Assembly (NCBI GenBank): GCA_018053185.1
Contig: JAGPLX010000004.1
Coordinates: forward strand, 1 to 64,000
Direction of reading: 5' to 3'
Source: Syntrophobacteraceae bacterium
Lineage (GTDB): Bacteria > Desulfobacterota > Syntrophobacteria > Syntrophobacterales > Syntrophobacteraceae
DNA: 64,000 nt
The position numbers and the translations under genes were made by a program. Below the pieces are notes generated by a model. It searched no databases. It was given only the letters and a program-made list of their open reading frames with translations, and was not told the origin of the DNA. Shown here in pieces: positions 32,898 through 41,644 of this stretch. The stretch's first letter is position 1. Every line of letters begins with the position of its first letter.

Positions 32898-33605
32898 ATG
32901 TGCGGAAAGCCAGTGAAAAGGATTGTGATGTCGGGGATGGTAAATCTTCTCTTTGTGACTACGGCGTTTGCGGGGGCGCCCTGGTCCCTCTTTGGTGAAG
33001 CTCGGAGCGTAAAGGAAGGGATGAAGCCGAATCCATGGGCAGTAGAACTGAGCTCGAGGTGCCCACCGGAGAGCCTGAATTGTCTTCCGGACGACAGTCT
33101 CACGTACTCGGGCATCACCTTCAATGCTCCCAACAAGCGGCTTTCTTTTGCCGACATCCACAGGCTATCCACCTCGTACAAAATCGAGGAGGGGGACTGC
33201 CGAGGAGGTTCGCCCAGGTTTTCCATCGGCATCGACACGGACGGGGACGGCAAGGTGAACGGGCATGTCTTTGTATACTTGGGGCCCACCCCGGATTTTA
33301 CAGGATGCACTATTGGAAGGTGGGAAGAGACCGGCAACCTCATCGGCGGTGCTGACGCCCGCTTCGATATCTCACAGCTCGTTGCCGGCAGCCCCTACAT
33401 GGCGTATGCGGATGCACTGACGGCTCTGGGGAACATGGCCGAACGCCCTGTTTTATACGTCATGCTGGTAGCAGACGGGGGTTGGGCAGCCGATCAGGTC
33501 ATTATCGTGGACAATGTGCGGGTCAACAATTTCAGACTGACGGCAAAGGGCTTCAAGAAGAATTTAAAGAGTCAGATGTCACCGGCGGAGCCGGTGGCCC
33601 GGTAA
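32898..33605 (+). CDS. Secreted protein of unknown function, 235 aa
   Basis: ATG 32898 has a near-ideal SD (TAAGGAGGAAGG). A signal peptide spans residues 1-25, cleaved after TTAFA. The mature part has four cysteines (two near 54-62, two in GDCRGG and FTGCTIG) suggesting disulfides, and an Asp-rich loop DTDGDGKVNG at 113-122 of calcium-binding type. The rest is predicted beta-rich, with HVFVYLGP and LYVMLVADGG strands. No family recognised. It is the first gene after the sigma-54 promoter, so envelope-stress control by GlrR is a reasonable inference. Confidence 0.75.
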   Translation: MCGKPVKRIVMSGMVNLLFVTTAFAGAPWSLFGEARSVKEGMKPNPWAVELSSRCPPESLNCLPDDSLTYSGITFNAPNKRLSFADIHRLSTSYKIEEGDCRGGSPRFSIGIDTDGDGKVNGHVFVYLGPTPDFTGCTIGRWEETGNLIGGADARFDISQLVAGSPYMAYADALTALGNMAERPVLYVMLVADGGWAADQVIIVDNVRVNNFRLTAKGFKKNLKSQMSPAEPVAR

Positions 33606-33684
33606 ATCGTGAACTGCTCAAAGCGGTTAGGGATCCTTGGGGCGGTTTCACACCATCGACCATGTCCGGCACGCCACACACGAC

Positions 33685-33709
33685 ACCCCGGCAGGTTTTA
33701 AGCCGGGGT
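33685..33709 (+). terminator. Hairpin after the secreted-protein gene
   Basis: ACCCCGGC-AGGTTTTAA-GCCGGGGT is a perfect 8-bp stem 80 bp after the stop codon, followed by CCGGTGCTTTAATCTTTG. Strong GC stem with only a loose T-rich tail; probable terminator. Confidence 0.5.
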
Positions 33710-33865
33710 CCGGTGCTTTAATCTTTGAAGAATAAAAAAACATGGATCTCGGCTCATGAGCGCTGCCGGAATGACGAGATGGCGGCCTGTCCTTTAAGTG
33801 GAGAACTGAACCGCCTTGAAGCGCAGAACTTTAATACATTTCCGGAACCGTCAAACTCCGGGAGT

Positions 33866-33882
33866 CCCCGGCAAAGCCGGGG
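33866..33882. repeat. Second CCCCGGC/GCCGGGG hairpin
   Basis: CCCCGGC-AAA-GCCGGGG repeats the same stem as the hairpin 180 bp upstream with a different loop. Two copies of one stem in one intergenic region suggest a dispersed palindromic element. The surrounding 33606-34065 contains no gene that I can support. Confidence 0.45.
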
Positions 33883-34065
33883 GTTACCCAAATGAAATTA
33901 GAGAGGGCATCCCCGGGGAAGGGTTCGACAGGCTCTCAGCTGAAGATTCCAGAAACTCGGAGGCAACCCTGAGGGGAAAAGGATCCTTCGGGACGATTTC
34001 GAAGGGTCGAGAGACGGGTTGAATCGTTCATCGGCACGAGGATAAAGAGAAAAAAAGGAGCAGGG

Positions 34066-34287
34066 ATGGACTTGGGCAGAATGGCGATCGTTGTCTTACT
34101 TACCGCATCGATGATGGGATGCGCGGGAATGAGTCCCAGAGAACAGCGGATCCTCAGCGGCGGCGCGATCGGAAGCGCGGCGGGAGTGGGGACGGCCGCC
34201 ATCGTGGGGGCACCGCTGATCGTCGGGGGTGCTGTGGGAGCCGCCGCAGGGGCCGTTGGCGGGGCAATCTATGACGAGATCAAGTAA
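34066..34287 (+). CDS. Small glycine-zipper lipoprotein
   Basis: 73 residues from ATG 34066 (AAAGGAG well spaced). A lipoprotein signal peptide ends in ASMMGC with C19. The mature part is one Gly/Ala-rich hydrophobic glycine-zipper stretch (GGAIGSAAGVGTAAIVGAP and GGAVGAAAGAVGGAIYDE). Such proteins resemble YMGG/SlyB-like outer-membrane lipoproteins linked to envelope integrity. No specific function is evident. Confidence 0.75.
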   Translation: MDLGRMAIVVLLTASMMGCAGMSPREQRILSGGAIGSAAGVGTAAIVGAPLIVGGAVGAAAGAVGGAIYDEIK

Positions 34288-34366
34288 AGGGGATAGAGAA
34301 AGAGTTGAAGCGGAAGGCCGGTGCCGCTTGACAGACTCACCAATTCATCGACTCACTGACTCTCAT

Positions 34367-35359
34367 TTACAAAACCCGATAGACCATGACCGGTTTCTGG
34401 ATGTTCTTGAGCTGGTGCCGGCCCATGGGTTGGAAAGAAAATGTCTGCCCGACCCTCTTGAAGGTTTCGTGGCCTGTGAGAATGGTGCCGTCGGAGGCAA
34501 GGGCGCTGATTCTAGCGGCTTTGTTGGTCACAGGACCTGAGGCTGTGAAGGTCCAACGGGTTCCTGAAATCCCTTCGAGGCGGGTAGACCCCACCGAGGC
34601 AGTCCCCGAGTTGATACCCATGTTGACAACGACCGGGGCATAGAGACCTCGGTGAGCTTCATTGATGAGTTTCGCTTGGTCCCGAATTCCGATGGCGGCT
34701 CGGACGGCATTGGCGGCATGGTTCCGCCCTTCGGGATCCCGAAAGAGGATCATCAGGCCGTCTCCCGCAGTTTCGGTAATGTCACCCTCGTTGACGAAAA
34801 TTACGTCGAGAAAGCTCGAGAAGTAGGTCTGGATGAGATAAGTCACCTGCTCGTGATTGATTTGTTCGCTGAGCCTGGTGTACCCGGCAATGTCCAGAAA
34901 GAGCACGGTGATATCCTCGTCCCGCTTCTCGAGGTCCGGATTTTCAGGGTTTTTCTCGATAAGATTCTTGACGGAGGACGGGACGAACTTCGAGAGTTGA
35001 TCACGGATGCTCTCCAACAGGCGCACTTTCTTCAGGGTGGCCTCGATCTGCTTGTTCTTGACGGCGAGTTCATCGATCATCTGTTCGAGATGGAATTCGC
35101 GTGCCTCCACCTGAACAAGCATCATGCCGAAGGACTCAGCCAGATTCCGAATCAGAGGCGGGTACCGGTCCTGCCGGGTCAACTCCATCAGTTGATCTGC
35201 ATGATCGTATTTTCCCCTGGCTACCTTATGGGCAAGGTCCATGAGCAATTGGATCAGTTTGGTGAGTTCTGTGCTCTCCACGTCTGTACCCCGCAGGGTA
35301 AAAAAAGAAGGAAAAAACGACGCTTCAGCATTATGCACCGTCGGATGCGAAGATGGCAA
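34367..35359 (-). CDS. Class III nucleotide cyclase (adenylate/guanylate type)
   Basis: 330 residues; a GTG about 26 codons downstream is an alternative start. Helical N-terminus with a coiled coil (about 85-125) that would drive dimerisation, then the catalytic domain. Metal aspartates are D156 (FLDIAGYT) and D200 (AGDG); the transition-state pair is N279 and R283. The position that is lysine in adenylate cyclases is E196 (ETAGDG), as in guanylate cyclases, while the second base-selecting position is T272. No membrane segment, so cytoplasmic. Substrate ATP or GTP is open. Confidence 0.85.
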   Translation of the reverse strand: MPSSHPTVHNAEASFFPSFFTLRGTDVESTELTKLIQLLMDLAHKVARGKYDHADQLMELTRQDRYPPLIRNLAESFGMMLVQVEAREFHLEQMIDELAVKNKQIEATLKKVRLLESIRDQLSKFVPSSVKNLIEKNPENPDLEKRDEDITVLFLDIAGYTRLSEQINHEQVTYLIQTYFSSFLDVIFVNEGDITETAGDGLMILFRDPEGRNHAANAVRAAIGIRDQAKLINEAHRGLYAPVVVNMGINSGTASVGSTRLEGISGTRWTFTASGPVTNKAARISALASDGTILTGHETFKRVGQTFSFQPMGRHQLKNIQKPVMVYRVL

Positions 35360-35920
35360 TCATCGGTCCTCCGTGTGAACCCTGCCGCTCTCCACAGCCC
35401 CCTCCCCTCGATGTTGAAGAAGAAGCGGGGTCCTTTTCCCGGCTTCTTTGACCGTCTTCGGAACCAGCTTGAGAGATAGAGCGGCATTCATTGCCCCTCC
35501 GGCGAGGAAAGGCCCCCTTGGGGAGGCGCGGGAGGGATGTTGCCGTATGAGGTCGGACTGGGGTTTTGGCTCGAGTGCCGCGGAGGTCGAAGCGACATGT
35601 TGAGGCGCCCTCCCCGGAGAAGCCTCCGGGGCACTCCCGTATTGTGCGGATCCGGCAGGCCATGGCGGGACAGGGGATTTTGCCCCTCCATCGTACCCGC
35701 CGGGCAGGGGCGGAGTGCCCAGGGCCTGACACGCTGACTCCCTGGAAAGCATGAGCATCCCCGTCTCTGGGGATTCGTGGAAAAAGAAAGCCCCACCCTG
35801 CCGGAGGGGGTAAGCAAACCAAGGCTTTCGAAGGGTTGGGAGGAAAAGACACCTTCTCAACCCTGGCTCAAGGCTGATCGGCAGTTGTTGAATAAATTCC
35901 AAGAGGGCCGAAATTGATTT
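35360..35920. other. Intergenic region downstream of ilvE
   Basis: About 560 bp. Two long overlapping frames exist on the minus strand, but they are Pro/Gly/Arg-rich, mutually overlapping and have no SD or recognisable family, so I do not call them. The one clear element is the minus-strand terminator at 35781-35812. Confidence 0.45.
35781..35812 (-). terminator. Intrinsic terminator downstream of ilvE
   Basis: On the minus strand a GC stem (ACCCCCT paired imperfectly with AGGGTGGGG around CCGGC) is followed by CTTTCTTTTT. It lies 110 bp after the ilvE stop. Confidence 0.55.
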
Positions 35921-36997
35921 TCAAATCTTCATCCGGTAGGTCCATCCGAAGGGATCTTCCCGCTCTCCGTATTGAATCCCCACGATTTCATCATAGAGCT
36001 TCTGAGACCATTCGCCCACGCCCCCGTCGGCCACACGCAGGTGCTGATCCCGGTACGAAACCTGTCCCACGGGGGAGATGACCGCAGCGGTACCAGTCCC
36101 AAAAACCTCCTTCATATCCCCAGATCGTATGGTGTCCATCACCTCCTGGATGTCGATCGGCCGCTCGCTTACCTGGATTCCCCAGTGACGAGCCAGCTGA
36201 ATCACCGAATCCCGGGTCACCCCAGCCAGGATGCTGCCGGAAAGAGGTGGGGTGATCAACTCGTCCTTAATTCGGAAAAAGATGTTCATGGTGCCCACTT
36301 CTTCCACAAACCTTCGTTCCACGGCATCCAGCCACAGGACTTGAGTAAAGCCCCTCTCTTTTGCCAGTTTGGCGGCAAAGAGGCTGGCGGCGTAATTGGC
36401 CATGGTCTTGGCTTCCCCCACCCCTCCCCGGACCGTTCGGAAGAGTTCGTCCGTCACAAAGATCTTCACCGGGTTAAAACCCTCGGCGTAGTATGCCGCC
36501 ACGGGCCCGGTGATGATGTAGTACAGGTACTCCTTGGCCGGCCGGACTCCCAGCGCGGCTTCGGTGGCGATCATGGTGGGCCGGATATACAAAGAGGATC
36601 CCACGCTGTGGGGGATCCAATCCTTGTCCAGCTTCAACAGGGTTTCCAAGATTTCAAACTGTATTTCCGTTGGAATCTCCGGCATGCAAACCCTGAAAGC
36701 GGAACGGTTGAACCGTTCGAAGTTTTTTTGAGGGCGAAAGAGCCGAATTTCGCCATCCCGACATCGATAGGCCTTCAGTCCCTCAAAAATCCCCTGACCG
36801 TAATGAAGCACCATGGCGGCAGGATCCATTTGCAAGGGCTGGTATGGGACGATTCTGGCATTGTGCCACCCTGCACCCGATACGTAGTCCATCATGAACA
36901 TGTGGTCGCTGAAGGTCTTTCCGAAAACGAGTTTGCTTTCGTCCGCCGGTTTCGCATTGCTTTTCGCGGGGTTTATGGGTTGGACCTTGATTTCCAT
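35921..36997 (-). CDS. ilvE: Branched-chain amino acid aminotransferase IlvE
   Basis: 358 residues from the ATG whose first base is at 36997, with GGAGG upstream; nine upstream in-frame residues are basic and unlikely. Fold-type IV PLP enzyme: MVLHYGQGIFEGLKAYR, the PLP lysine in GVGEAKTMANYAAS, and EVFGTGTAAVISPVG. It interconverts branched-chain 2-oxo acids and Leu, Ile or Val with glutamate. plsB lies 87 bp upstream on the same strand, probably a chance neighbour. Confidence 0.93.
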   Translation of the reverse strand: MEIKVQPINPAKSNAKPADESKLVFGKTFSDHMFMMDYVSGAGWHNARIVPYQPLQMDPAAMVLHYGQGIFEGLKAYRCRDGEIRLFRPQKNFERFNRSAFRVCMPEIPTEIQFEILETLLKLDKDWIPHSVGSSLYIRPTMIATEAALGVRPAKEYLYYIITGPVAAYYAEGFNPVKIFVTDELFRTVRGGVGEAKTMANYAASLFAAKLAKERGFTQVLWLDAVERRFVEEVGTMNIFFRIKDELITPPLSGSILAGVTRDSVIQLARHWGIQVSERPIDIQEVMDTIRSGDMKEVFGTGTAAVISPVGQVSYRDQHLRVADGGVGEWSQKLYDEIVGIQYGEREDPFGWTYRMKI

Positions 36998-37083
36998 CTG
37001 ACGCCTCCGTCCGCGGATTCGCACATTACCTGTGAAGAATGTTCATCATATCGAGCATTGAGTCTATAGCACGATTCACCCTC

Positions 37084-39747
37084 TTATTGGAGAGTGAAAT
37101 AGGGAGATCGAAGAAAGCGGCTGATCTGTCTACTGTATTCCTGGACCAGAGGACGATTTCCCGCCACTGCATACCATTCCTGATCCCGATCCTTTCCCTT
37201 GGGGTCCATTTTCTTTTCAATGATGCCGTTTTCCAGAAAGTACTGGATGGCGTTGGCAAAAAGGATTTTCGAGATGGATTCGGGCCTTTCGATGAGTTCC
37301 AATTTCAGGGCTTTCTGCCCGAGATTGAGGATCTTTTTCATGAAATCCTTTTCGCTGTATGGTTTCTTGTGCAGGTAGCGGAGAGACCGGAACACAATCC
37401 AGTAACCCTCGAAGTAGTTTCGGAGGAGTCCGTGAAAGGCATAAGCCGCCTTCAGTCCTTTGTGACTCAAGAGGAAGGGGCGATCGTTCGGTTCCACCCG
37501 GTGGAGCAATCCCATCTTCTCGAAGGTGTCCAGGACTTTCCGAACCAGGTCTTCGTTGCTGACCTCGTTGTCGTATACAAATTCGTATTTAAAAAAGTTC
37601 TTCATGAAGGCCACATCTTCCAGCACCTGAGCCACACTGAAACGAAAGGTCTGCTGGGCCAGGATCGACGTGGAAACGCAGGCTGCCGGAAGCAGAAAGT
37701 GAATCACGTTGTTCTTGTAATATTCCAAGGCCAGGCGCTTGTTGTCCTCCATGGTGAAGACCTCTTCCTCGAGGTCGTCGTCCTCGTCTTTGAGCTTGCC
37801 GATCAGTTTGCTTCGCTCGAGATCATGGAGAGTCTCGTCGATGGTGACGTCATAGCTTCGGAAGGTGTTGGAAAACCGAACTTCCTGCTGGTTCAGATAA
37901 TCATAAAAGGTTCGGCAGACCTCCTGGAACTCGGCTGTGGAAACCCCATGTCGGGCGGTGGTCATAAAGGCCGAGGCGGCCAACGCATGGGGGGTCACCA
38001 GGGATGCCTGATTGATGCTGTTGATGATGCGGTAGGCAAAGTCCCGGTACATGGCGTGCCGCTCCCTGGGCTTCAATTCCTCCCGGTTTCCCCGGTAACG
38101 GGCAAGATACCGCTGGAGGGAGATGGGTTCGGCGAACTGGACATAGACCCGTCCGTAGCGCCTTTTCAGGAATCGTCTTGCCCGGACCAGTTGCCCCAGA
38201 TTTTCCTCGACCTTGGTTCCGCCCGTGATTTCATTCAGGTAGGCTTCCTGTTCCGGAATGTGATCATAGGAGATGGAAGTGGGCACGAACACCAGGTCCT
38301 GGCAGAATCCCTCCTCGACGGCCTGAATGAGGATGGCAAGGAGTCCCAGTTTGGGCAGAACCATTTTCCCCGTTCTGCTCCTTCCCCCCTCGATGAAAAA
38401 TTCGATGTTGTGTCCGTGCTGCACCATGGTCTTCACATAAATAGAGAAGACCTCGGTATAAAACTTGAGGCCCTTGAAGCTCCTGCGGATGAAAAAGGCG
38501 CCCCCCCTCCGAAACAGGGGGCCGATGGGCCAAAAGGCCAGGTTTTTGCCAGCCGCCACGATGGGTAGGGAGAGATTGTTGTGGAAGAGTACGTGGGAGA
38601 GGATCAGGTAGTCCATGTGACTCTTGTGAGTGGGGATATACACCAGCGTGTTGTTGCGGGCGGCCTTCTTGACCTTGTGAAGGCTCTCCATGTCCACGTG
38701 GATGCCGTCGAAAAGGTTGTTCCACATCCAGCTTAGGACCTTTTCACCCAGTTGAAACAAGGTGAAGTTGAAACCGGCGGCGATTTCCTCCAGGTACTGG
38801 TCCGCTTCCATGCGGACTTTCCAGATTTCCTGTTTGCTGGACCTGGCCCTCCGCTGCATGAAGGTCTCGAGCCGGGGATGGTGGAGAATGATTTCCTTGA
38901 GCTCGATCTTGCTCTTGAGCAAGGGGCCCACGATGGCGCGCTTGATGGTGTCGGTCGAATCGATCAGGTTTCTGCGCAGTTGAAAGATCTGTTTGCGGCG
39001 TTCCCCAAGGTTCTCGGAAAGCTCGGGCAGCACCTCCTGGAGATTCAGGGGTTCCCCGGCTTCCAACACGGCGTTGGGGTAACTCCGGAAGAAGGAGACC
39101 AGTTTTCGGAACACACCCTGGTTTTCCCTTTGTCCGAGGAAGATCTCGAGGAGTCCTCTGCGTTGTCGTCCAGGGTCCCTCGAGTATAGGAGTACCAGTG
39201 GAACGACGAACACGGGTCGAGCCGTCTGTTTCTGGATTTCCACGAGGTGTTCCAGCGGATCGTTTCCCACCAGAACGGTACGCTGATAGTAGCCGCGTTT
39301 TCCCACGAGGAAAAAAACCCCCGACGCTCCCTTTTCCACTTTTTCGCGGTAATACCCGCCGTCGTATGGATTGGGCAGGCGGCCGTACCGGCAGTAGTGG
39401 TAAAGATGGTAGGCAAAGATTTTCAAAGCATACCACCGACGCTGCCAGGCATAGGGATGCAGATCGAAAATGAATTCCGGTGAGGGAAGTCCCAGTTGAT
39501 AAAGGCGCAGGCTGATAAAGACAAAATCCAGCTGGGATCGATACTTGATTGCGTAAACGATCGTCCCTTTCCTGCTCAGGTCATCGAGCAAACGCTGCTG
39601 ATCTTCAGGCATGAAGGTCTTGGAAATGAGCTTTTCAAGCCAGCTTTGAAACAAGAACGACGGCTTATGGTCCACAGCATATCCGAAGGGATCCTGCTGG
39701 ATGGAAAGAGGTTTCTCACCCCTCATTTTCTGCCACCATTGAAACAT
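37084..39747 (-). CDS. plsB: Glycerol-3-phosphate acyltransferase PlsB
   Basis: 887 residues. PlsB puts the first acyl chain on sn-glycerol-3-phosphate at the inner membrane. The acyltransferase blocks are in order: the H-x4-D motif in PTHKSHMDYL near residue 375, the GPLFRRGGAFFIRRSF glycerol-phosphate block, the FFIEGGRSRTGK block and VPTSISYD. The long N- and C-terminal helical regions match the size of the gammaproteobacterial-type PlsB rather than the short PlsY. A GGAAGGTGAG SD precedes the ATG. An imperfect hairpin overlaps its stop codon (37075-37098). Confidence 0.93.
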   Translation of the reverse strand: MFQWWQKMRGEKPLSIQQDPFGYAVDHKPSFLFQSWLEKLISKTFMPEDQQRLLDDLSRKGTIVYAIKYRSQLDFVFISLRLYQLGLPSPEFIFDLHPYAWQRRWYALKIFAYHLYHYCRYGRLPNPYDGGYYREKVEKGASGVFFLVGKRGYYQRTVLVGNDPLEHLVEIQKQTARPVFVVPLVLLYSRDPGRQRRGLLEIFLGQRENQGVFRKLVSFFRSYPNAVLEAGEPLNLQEVLPELSENLGERRKQIFQLRRNLIDSTDTIKRAIVGPLLKSKIELKEIILHHPRLETFMQRRARSSKQEIWKVRMEADQYLEEIAAGFNFTLFQLGEKVLSWMWNNLFDGIHVDMESLHKVKKAARNNTLVYIPTHKSHMDYLILSHVLFHNNLSLPIVAAGKNLAFWPIGPLFRRGGAFFIRRSFKGLKFYTEVFSIYVKTMVQHGHNIEFFIEGGRSRTGKMVLPKLGLLAILIQAVEEGFCQDLVFVPTSISYDHIPEQEAYLNEITGGTKVEENLGQLVRARRFLKRRYGRVYVQFAEPISLQRYLARYRGNREELKPRERHAMYRDFAYRIINSINQASLVTPHALAASAFMTTARHGVSTAEFQEVCRTFYDYLNQQEVRFSNTFRSYDVTIDETLHDLERSKLIGKLKDEDDDLEEEVFTMEDNKRLALEYYKNNVIHFLLPAACVSTSILAQQTFRFSVAQVLEDVAFMKNFFKYEFVYDNEVSNEDLVRKVLDTFEKMGLLHRVEPNDRPFLLSHKGLKAAYAFHGLLRNYFEGYWIVFRSLRYLHKKPYSEKDFMKKILNLGQKALKLELIERPESISKILFANAIQYFLENGIIEKKMDPKGKDRDQEWYAVAGNRPLVQEYSRQISRFLRSPYFTLQ

Positions 39748-39961
39748 GGGCTCTCACCTTCCCTTTGTTTCGGTCCTATTTCGAGGAACGGCTTGGGCTG
39801 AGGAAGCATAAGCTATCAAAAAAGCGGGGGGAAACCAAACCATTTGTGAGGAAGGTCCCAGGGGGAAGCGGGGGGTCGGAGGTCCGGCAAAAAGGGTTGA
39901 TTGTCGGAATAGACTCCTCCATAGTGGCCTCGTCTCGACCAGGCCAACGGGAGGAGGATCC

Positions 39962-41644
39962 GTGCTTACGGAACTGATGGTCCATAATCTTGCCGTCATT
40001 CGGAATCTCGAGCTGTCCTTTCTTGACGGACTGAACATCCTGTCCGGCGAAACCGGGGCGGGAAAATCCATCCTGGTGGGTGCCATGAACCTGATTCTCG
40101 GTGGACGGGCTTCCCAGGAGATGATCCGCACAGGGGCTACGGAAGCTACCGTCGAGGGTCTGTTTTCCCTTTCGGATTCTTTCCCGTGGAGGGAAAAGCT
40201 GGCCGCCCTGGGATTGCCCCCTTCGGACCGGGTGATCATTCGACGGAGCATCCACCGAAGTGGTCGAAACCGGGTTTTCGTCAATGAGCAGCTGGTGAGT
40301 GTCCAGCAACTCCAGCATCTGGCCCGTGGACTGGCTTCCATTTCCGGTCAGCATGAACACCAGCTTCTCCTGGACCCGGAAGTACACCTCAGTCTCCTGG
40401 ATCAGTACGGCGGTCTCGATGCCCTCGTTGCTGAAGTCGGTGCTCTCTACGCCGAGTGGGCTCGGCTTCGGGATGAGCTCGGCCGGCTGCGCCGGACCAG
40501 GGAAGAACGGGCGGTGCAGGCCGACTTCATGAGGTTTCAGCTCCAGGAACTTCAGTCGGCAAAGCTTCAGCCGGGGGAAGACCGTCATTTGGAGCAGGAA
40601 AGGAACCTCCTGAAGCACGCCGCATCCCTTTCCCAGGCGGCCAAATCCGCCCATGAAACCCTTTATTCCGGGCGAGGGGCCGTGGTCGAGCAGCTTGCTT
40701 CTATCGAGAAACACCTTGATACCCTGGTCCAAATCGATCCCGGACAGGCACCCCTCAAGGACCAGCTGGCCCAGGCCCGCATCCATGCGGAAGAACTGGC
40801 CCACGCTCTTCACAAGTATGCTCGGCAGATTACCTTCGACCCTCAAAGGCTTTCGGCGGTCGAGGAACGGTCGGCTCTACTCCAGCGGCTGGGCAAAAAG
40901 TACGGGAGCACCGTCGAGGCCATGCTCGAGCGAATGGAGGATCTTCGCGGGAAACTGAACGAGGTCGAGGATGCCGGCATGCAGGAGGAGGAATCGGAGA
41001 AGGCCCTCGAGGAGGTTCGTTGCCGGTATTTCGAGAAGGCAGCGGAACTGTCGGGCCTAAGACGGGAGGCGGCGAACCGCCTGGCCGCCGAAGTAGTGGA
41101 AATCCTGGCCCGGTTGGACATGTCGTCGGTGAGGTTCCAGGCGCTTTTTTCTCCGGAGGGGGTTCCGGAGACTCCCCAAGACATCTGGTTTTCGCCCCGT
41201 GGGATGGACCGGGTGGAGTTTCTTCTGTCCGCCAACATCGGTGAGGAGCTGAAGCCCCTCGCGAAAGTGGCTTCCGGGGGGGAACTGTCTCGAATCCTTT
41301 TGGCCTTGAAAAGCCTGTTCAGCCGAAAAGGGGAGGCAGAGACCCTCGTTTTTGACGAAGTGGATGCCGGCATCGGAGGCCGCACGGCGGAACTGGTGGG
41401 GTTGCAGCTCCAGCGTCTCGCTCAAAATCAGCAAGTGATCTGCATCACCCATCTTCCCCAGATCGCCTGTTACGGGGAGGGGCACTTCAAGGTCACCAAG
41501 AATACCCAGGGCCGGGAGACCGTGACCACCATCCGTCGGCTCGATCGGGAAGAACGTATCGAGGAACTGGCCCGCATGCTGGGGGGGGTTCACATCTCGG
41601 ACAAGGCCCGGGCCCACGCGGCGGAAATGCTCAAATCCCCATGA
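39962..41644 (+). CDS. recN: DNA repair ATPase RecN
   Basis: 560 residues from GTG 39962 with GGGAGGA upstream. SMC-like: Walker A GETGAGKS (residues 29-36), long coiled-coil arms, the ABC signature region ASGGELSRILLALKSL and Walker B TLVFDEVDAGIGG, followed by ICITHLPQIAC. RecN acts at double-strand breaks with RecA. No LexA-type box is obvious in the 214 bp upstream shared with plsB. Its last 14 bp overlap the convergent ATP-grasp gene. Confidence 0.95.
   Translation: MLTELMVHNLAVIRNLELSFLDGLNILSGETGAGKSILVGAMNLILGGRASQEMIRTGATEATVEGLFSLSDSFPWREKLAALGLPPSDRVIIRRSIHRSGRNRVFVNEQLVSVQQLQHLARGLASISGQHEHQLLLDPEVHLSLLDQYGGLDALVAEVGALYAEWARLRDELGRLRRTREERAVQADFMRFQLQELQSAKLQPGEDRHLEQERNLLKHAASLSQAAKSAHETLYSGRGAVVEQLASIEKHLDTLVQIDPGQAPLKDQLAQARIHAEELAHALHKYARQITFDPQRLSAVEERSALLQRLGKKYGSTVEAMLERMEDLRGKLNEVEDAGMQEEESEKALEEVRCRYFEKAAELSGLRREAANRLAAEVVEILARLDMSSVRFQALFSPEGVPETPQDIWFSPRGMDRVEFLLSANIGEELKPLAKVASGGELSRILLALKSLFSRKGEAETLVFDEVDAGIGGRTAELVGLQLQRLAQNQQVICITHLPQIACYGEGHFKVTKNTQGRETVTTIRRLDREERIEELARMLGGVHISDKARAHAAEMLKSP

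Noticed and set aside
35331-35902. Two overlapping minus-strand frames of 173-180 codons upstream of the cyclase
   Set aside because: No SD, low-complexity Pro/Arg/Gly-rich translations, mutual overlap, and the region contains the ilvE terminator.
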